DNA of 64,000 bases from Pteria penguin (lineage: Eukaryota; Mollusca; Bivalvia; Pterioida; Pteriidae), in contig CM068586.1 in assembly GCA_035048485.1 (NCBI GenBank), forward strand, positions 52,070,167 through 52,134,166, read 5' to 3'. Made by a program: the position numbers and the translations under genes. Below, piece after piece: positions 59,401 through 64,000 of the stretch; positions within the stretch are counted from its first letter, which is position 1, and every line of letters begins with the position of its first letter. The notes under the pieces were generated by a model, which saw nothing but the letters and a program-made list of their open reading frames with translations, was not told the DNA's origin and searched no databases.

Positions 59401-62400
59401 CAAAAGAAGCTTGAAATACTTAAGAAATGCTGAAAAGCTAGTAAAAAGTAAAAACTGTAATCACCTGATAATACAAGCTGATAAACTTGGGGATTAAAAA
59501 CTGTTGTCATCTGACCCCAACACGAAACCATCAACATAAAAGAATGGATGTGGCAGAAGAAGAACCCCCACAACCCACAATCATATTTCCATTTCTCATC
59601 CTGGGATAGGGGACAAATAATGGAAACCATGCTGCAAACTTGATTATTCGACGTTATTACATTGAGGCTAGTGATTTTCTTATCCTTGAACACAGTGCTT
59701 CAATGACAGGAAGGGTCTGATACTTTGGGGTATGGATGTGATGACTTTACAATCAGATTAGTTCAATGTACTTCAGTAAGTAAATCAAGATAGCAACCAT
59801 ACAGAGAAGTGAAGGACAAGTACATCAATAAACCACAACATGACCTAAAGTCAAGGTTAATCATGCTATAATGTCAAGGTCACACTTCTTATTGAGGTTT
59901 TCAATATGGTAATCATACAGTCGAGGTCAAGGTCAGTGTACTTACACGGATTACTGACAAGTTTATCATACAGTAGAGTATAGGTCAGTACAGTGCAAGC
60001 CGCTTAATTGAATAAGCTATTTGTCAGGACTTTATTATTCAAATAAACGAATATTCAATTACACGGCGTGACGAACGATTGCAGTTTCAAAGACCAGAAG
60101 ATCGACAGATTGTGCAAGAATTGCATACATGTATAACTTTCGCGTTATCTGTAATGGAATCATTGTACATGTATCTATATATAGATACACTAGAGTTACC
60201 TCTCTTAGATCCTCTTCTTGTTTGCTTGAGCTACATGAAAGTCATTAGACTACATTTTCGATAATTTTGCAACTGTGTTTTTAAGTACAGTGACCAAATG
60301 TTACTAAATAATTACATTAAACCTGCTCGTCTGACCGTAAAGATAAATCCGCTGTCTATTGAAACACATGTAATTGTATCTCAGTCGTGTGGCCACGGTG
60401 ATCAAAGACACAAGACGGGTTCAACAATTTATTTTAACAAAGGCAAATTAAAAGGCATATTCAAGCGAGTAAAATTTCAATTTCCAATCTGATAGAATAG
60501 GCAGAAGTCATCGCTTTACTTTTCCTCAAGAAAAATCGTCAATCGCACGATATGGCTTCGGCAGTTGGTAATTAATTAATCCTTTCATCCCTACCGCTAC
60601 GGCCTATTCGACATTTAACGTGTGATTTGGTCAACAGCTTCTACCTGGACAGGTGTGAAACCATTTATCTCTAATTGATAGGTCGCTCGCACCGTAGTAA
60701 ACAACATGACCTTGGGCGTGATACGGTGAAGTTTTAACAAAGGTATGCTTGGTAGGACAATCGCGCTATTCAAATAAACGAAGTTGCTTCTTTATTCTAG
60801 TGTAATACGTGGCGGATTTTCAATAGATTTAATAGAAAATGGTTTTGGATTTCAGCATCTTATTCAATAAAACGAAATATTCAATAATGCGACATTCAAT
60901 TAAGTGGCGGGCACTGTATATGCAAAAGGAAACAGGCATGTTTATTATATGATAGGGTCAATTGTTAATATACTTACGGTGGCAACCGATGTGGCAATCC
61001 AGCATTTGGGTCAGGACCAAACCTCGGTCCTGATCTCATGGGGTCAAAGAGCATACCTCCACCACGACCTCTAGCAAATGGATCAAGGTCACCTCTGCCA
61101 ATGGAAAATGGGTCGCCTGGATCGGTCCTAGAAATTAATGACAATTTTTATACATGTTTTGACTGATTACCCAAAACTTACATAAATGTTTTATATATTC
61201 ATAATGTTTTTAATAACTGATTTATCCTTTTTTCTTTTTTAACAGATATCTTGTTTCCTCTCTCCTTCAATTTAAGATTCCCTAACAGTACATACTACTT
61301 GAGAGCTGTAACATTCAGCATAAATCTTACTCATTACAAACTATTTCTTTACCATTCTGGTGTAGGTCTTTGAGAATGTCTTGGTGGGACTCTCAGGGGA
61401 TCATCATCTGACCTTGACCTACTCTGACTGGGTTCCGATGATCTCTGACCTGAAGATTTACCTTTTTTGACAACTTCTTGAATGATTTCTTTCTTAAAAG
61501 CCTGACACAAATTATCCAGATTTTGAAATGCACTGAAAACCAAATGCAAAAGTAGATGATGTATTAAGCCACCTTCAGCAGGAGATTAAATTGGAAATGA
61601 TTATTGTTCTTTTATAACTACACCTGTTTCTTGCTTACTAACATATGGGTAACACAAACTTAATAGAAAGTTGAACTCATTTTTAAAGTTCCAATCAATG
61701 TACAGATTTCAATTAAATATTTAACTCAAACTCTGTGTTACTTGAACTTTTTCCCTGAGATTTATCTTTTTGAGAATGAACTGTGCTTACGAATCATAAG
61801 ACGATAGATCTCCCGTTGTATAGTCTGATGTCCGAACATTCAATGTTGCCACGGTGTCGGTACCTAACTCCTGTAAAGAACGAGGTTGTTAAAAAAAACC
61901 CAAGAAACCGCTAAAGACTGTATAGTCGGAATGCCATGCAAATTCTAAAAAAGGCAGGGTTTTCCCTAGGGTGTTATTTTAATGAGTCCCTAGGACCCAT
62001 AAAATTAAATTTTGCGAGTCCCAAGGTAAATTCTGGAGTCCCACTGAGCAAAAGTGGCTTAAGTACGTGTATTGTCACATAACCTACATAGAATAAACAA
62101 GTGATGTAAAATTTATTTACAATATGTTCTTAATACATGTTTTAAACATGAAGTTGTGTCATGATTTTGCCCATTGCTGCTGAAATAATTTGCTATCGAG
62201 TGCAGTATAGACCCTCTCACTTTAACTGCAGGACTAACGTTTTGGGGAAAAATAGTTACATTTCCCCAAAAATCAGATAATGATTGTGTCTCATTTCCTC
62301 CTCAAAGATATCAGTCCCGCAGTTATTGTGAATGGGTCTATGATTAATGGGCTGAATACTGTGTTGTCTTATACCCTAACAACAGGCCAATGTTAAGTAA

Positions 62401-64000
62401 GTGTTAGTTGATGCTGGATATTCGCGTAGGTAGTTATGCACATGTGAGCAATCGCAGAAGCAACCATGATTAGAACAGCTGCTGATTGAAAAAAGTAGAA
62501 TTTACAAAATATCGGTAATTTTACAGCTTCATTTCAAAACTTTAATTTAGCGCATCATCAGGTTATAATTATTTTGTGCATCCTAAAGTGGTTTTATGCG
62601 TCAGCGACACATAAATCATGCATAAAGGAAAACCCTGACAAGGTCAAGGTCACAATGTTAAAAGTCATGTAATAATTGAAAACTCTGGTCATAAAGATCC
62701 TATATGTGAAGTATCAAAGCCCTAACCCTATTGATTAAAAAGATATAGCAAAAATTAAAGTTTTTTGAAAGTAGGTCAAAGTCCAAGGTCACTAGGTCAA
62801 AAGTGATAGCATAAAATGAAAACTCAGCTCATAATGAACCTATGTTAAGTGTTATATTTATACTCCTCTTAGTTGCTAAGATTCTGCTTTAACCAGAAAC
62901 TTAACTAAATGTTGACTGACAGACGGATGGACATTGCCATTTTATAGACTGGAATTGTTTTGCTCTGCTGGGTCAAAGTGACCAGTTCTAGGTTGATGCA
63001 GCACACAACAATATATTATATATATTATAGGAAATGTGCTCATGGAGGTTAACATGCTCTAGGAAGAGTGAGTCTAATATTTGTCTCATGTCTGACCACA
63101 CCCACCATCAAAGCCTGCATCAGAATGAATGCGGTCTAGCGACATATAGATAGAGTCATAGAAACACAATATAAAGACCTGTATCAAGGTATTTAAGGAA
63201 AAAACTATCAGTGGGCATCTTTCAAAAATATTTTTATCATAATATATTAGTGTTCAACATTGCACCTATCAAACTCAATAATTCTCACCAACTTATACTC
63301 AGACAGATCATGTACAATAGTTCCAGTTACGAAAATTTTGAATTAGAGTCATATATACATTGTATAACATACATACATAGATAATAGTAGAATTTTGACT
63401 ATTGGACCACTTTGAATTCACCAAAAAACCCAGATAAACTGGACATACTACATGTATAAATTATTAAATTCATTGCAAGAAAAGACATATATATACATGT
63501 ACCTGAATTTTAGTTACTCTTTTAATAAGGGGAAACTATAATTCAGTTGAAAGTAGAAACAACTTTTTTCATTCCTATCTTTGACAATTTCCTTTGGACT
63601 ACATCTCCATTTGAAATAATAGTTCAGCATAGGCTATTGTTTATACACTGGACCTTGTGCTACCGTCCCTTTACAGAGCAATCCATACCATTTTTGAAGC
63701 ACTGTCTACCAGTCTAGTGTTAGTACCTGTGCTTCACTGGATTTATGAATGGTAAAGATTCATATTTTAATGAAATAATGGTAAAACTTTTACAAAATTG
63801 ATCCAATCTTGTGCCAATTTGATGAATTTTGCAAATACATGTATTGACTTCAGTTTTATATTTACATTACCATCAAATGAAGTAAAAGGTCTTCTTCAAT
63901 TCTGACGACTTTAAATACAAAGACAGTACTGGGAGACTTGGTGAGCTTGTAGCGCATGGCATAGAGAAAGGGTGTACTGTTCCAGCCCTGTGGTAGCATC
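56366..64000 (-). CDS. PSMF1: Proteasome inhibitor/regulator PI31, 3' six exons; 5' end outside window
   Basis: PI31 binds the 20S proteasome through its Pro-rich C-terminal tail and pairs with FBXO7 through its N-terminal FP domain. Exons 63871-64000, 61791-61870, 61353-61532, 60978-61127, 58908-58967 and 56366-56417 join in phase to 216 residues with a TAG stop. The first exon reads MLPQGWNSTPFLYAMRYKL, the end of the FP-domain LLPEGW...LRY block. A Ser/Arg-rich linker (SQSRSRSDDD) follows, then the diagnostic GDPFSIGRGDLDPFARGRGG, MLFDPMRSGPRFGPDPNAGL, and PPGARFDPFGPPG. The protein ends PPGYDDMFM, where vertebrates end in M-Y-L (an HbYX-type tail). The N-terminal part lies right of the window. 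An intronic minisatellite (56955) and a pogo-like element (59991) sit in its introns. Identity is well supported; regulation not visible. Confidence 0.95.
56955..57345. repeat. Minisatellite in last PSMF1 intron, ~12 copies
   Basis: Unit CAAAGGGGGAGGGCACTTTT plus a variable TATATATT spacer, 27-40 bp. Purine-rich on the plus strand, pyrimidine-rich (CCCTCCCCCTTTG) on the transcribed sense strand. Not at an exon edge. Confidence 0.93.
58908..58967 (-). CDS. PSMF1: PSMF1 exon
   Basis: GAVPPGARFDPFGPPGTGP plus two bases, PI31 Pro-rich tail. Acceptor TATCTTGTAG, donor GTAAGT. Confidence 0.94.
58968..59990 (-). other. PSMF1 intron segment
   Basis: AT-rich, with AAGGTCAAGGTCA-like strings near 59850-59940 but no recognised element or exon. 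Confidence 0.5.
59991..60916. mobile_element. Non-autonomous pogo/Tigger-like DNA transposon
   Basis: Ends CAGTGCAAGCCGCTTAATTG and the inverse CAATTAAGTGGCGGGCACTG, flanked by TA on both sides (59989-59990, 60917-60918). CAGTG...CTTAATTGAA is the type of terminus carried by pogo/Tigger elements. The inner ~870 bp has repeated TTCAAATAAACGAA strings and no transposase. Lies in a PSMF1 intron. Confidence 0.75.
60978..61127 (-). CDS. PSMF1: PSMF1 exon, Gly/Pro-rich core
   Basis: 49 residues: TDPGDPFSIGRGDLDPFARG, RGGGMLFDPMRSGPRFGPDP, NAGLPHRLP. The most diagnostic PI31 segment. Acceptor AATTTCTAG, donor GTAAGT. Confidence 0.96.
61353..61532 (-). CDS. PSMF1: PSMF1 exon, FP-domain end and Ser-rich linker
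   Basis: 59 residues: AFQNLDNLCQAFKKEIIQEV, VKKGKSSGQRSSEPSQSRSR, SDDDPLRVPPRHSQRPTPE. Donor AATG|GTAAAG. Confidence 0.92.
61791..61870 (-). CDS. PSMF1: PSMF1 exon
   Basis: ELGTDTVATLNVRTSDYTTG then DLSSYD plus two bases; matches the LNV-DY segment after the Trp block. Acceptor CTTTACAG, donor GTAAGC. Confidence 0.88.
61871..63870 (-). other. PSMF1 intron (2.0 kb)
   Basis: Contains MITE C copy 3 (62208) and AAGGTCAAGGTCAC-type repetitive DNA at 62640-62950. No additional exon needed by phase. Confidence 0.65.
62208..62341. mobile_element. MITE family C, copy 3
   Basis: TAGACCCTCTCACTTTAACT with GCAGGACTAACGTTTTGGGG at left and inverse ending GAATGGGTCTA at right; shortest of the three copies. 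Confidence 0.75.
63871..64000 (-). CDS. PSMF1: PSMF1 exon (first in window, partial)
   Basis: 43 residues, MLPQGWNSTPFLYAMRYKL to EEDLLLHLM, phase 0 end before GTAATG; runs off the right edge, so the leading Met is internal. Confidence 0.92.

Overview
This is a eukaryotic, animal genomic window: AT-rich, with spliced genes, long introns, tRNA-derived SINEs, LINE remnants, many short inverted-repeat elements and minisatellites. SINE style, element load and best-remembered protein similarities suggest a lophotrochozoan, probably a bivalve mollusc; the taxon is inference. Almost all listed short reading frames are noise, and the real coding sequence lies in short exons that I assembled by splice sites, phase and family motifs.

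Four protein-coding genes are supported. (1) NAPRT, nicotinate phosphoribosyltransferase, minus strand, start codon at 18492, eleven coding exons down to 963, the last ~100 residues lying left of the window. (2) CRYZ, zeta-crystallin/quinone oxidoreductase, plus strand, 20400-28923, eight coding exons, 332 aa, complete. (3) CFAP77-like ciliary protein, minus strand, 42037-33690, six exons, 263 aa, complete. (4) PSMF1 (PI31 proteasome regulator), minus strand, 64000-56366, six exons, its 5' end lying right of the window. NAPRT and CRYZ are head to head. The 18.5-20.4 kb gap between them carries a pair of perfect CRE sites and a candidate alternative NAPRT first exon.

42-56 kb holds no recognised protein gene. 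It contains a SINE whose tail has grown into a 33-copy minisatellite, a 230-bp TA array, two LINE 3' fragments, one intact tRNA-Cys gene and a decayed duplicate of it inside a ~1 kb segmental duplication, and several SINEs.

The most striking observation is in NAPRT. Three of its eleven 5' splice sites are tandemly repeated as units that span the exon end and the donor: 2 copies of 26 bp at exon 2, about 53 copies of 31 bp at exon 9, and about 15-17 degenerate copies of ~55 bp at exon 11. A fourth array abuts the acceptor of exon 7. The exon 9 array lays down about fifty near-consensus CAG|GTAAGA sites in the sense orientation, and only the exon-proximal one keeps the reading frame.

A second unexplained pattern is a short hairpin motif (TTGATAAA, 4-bp stem, 4-nt loop, AAAATT) found in six places, with stem changes that preserve pairing and a layout reminiscent of a decayed hammerhead ribozyme core.
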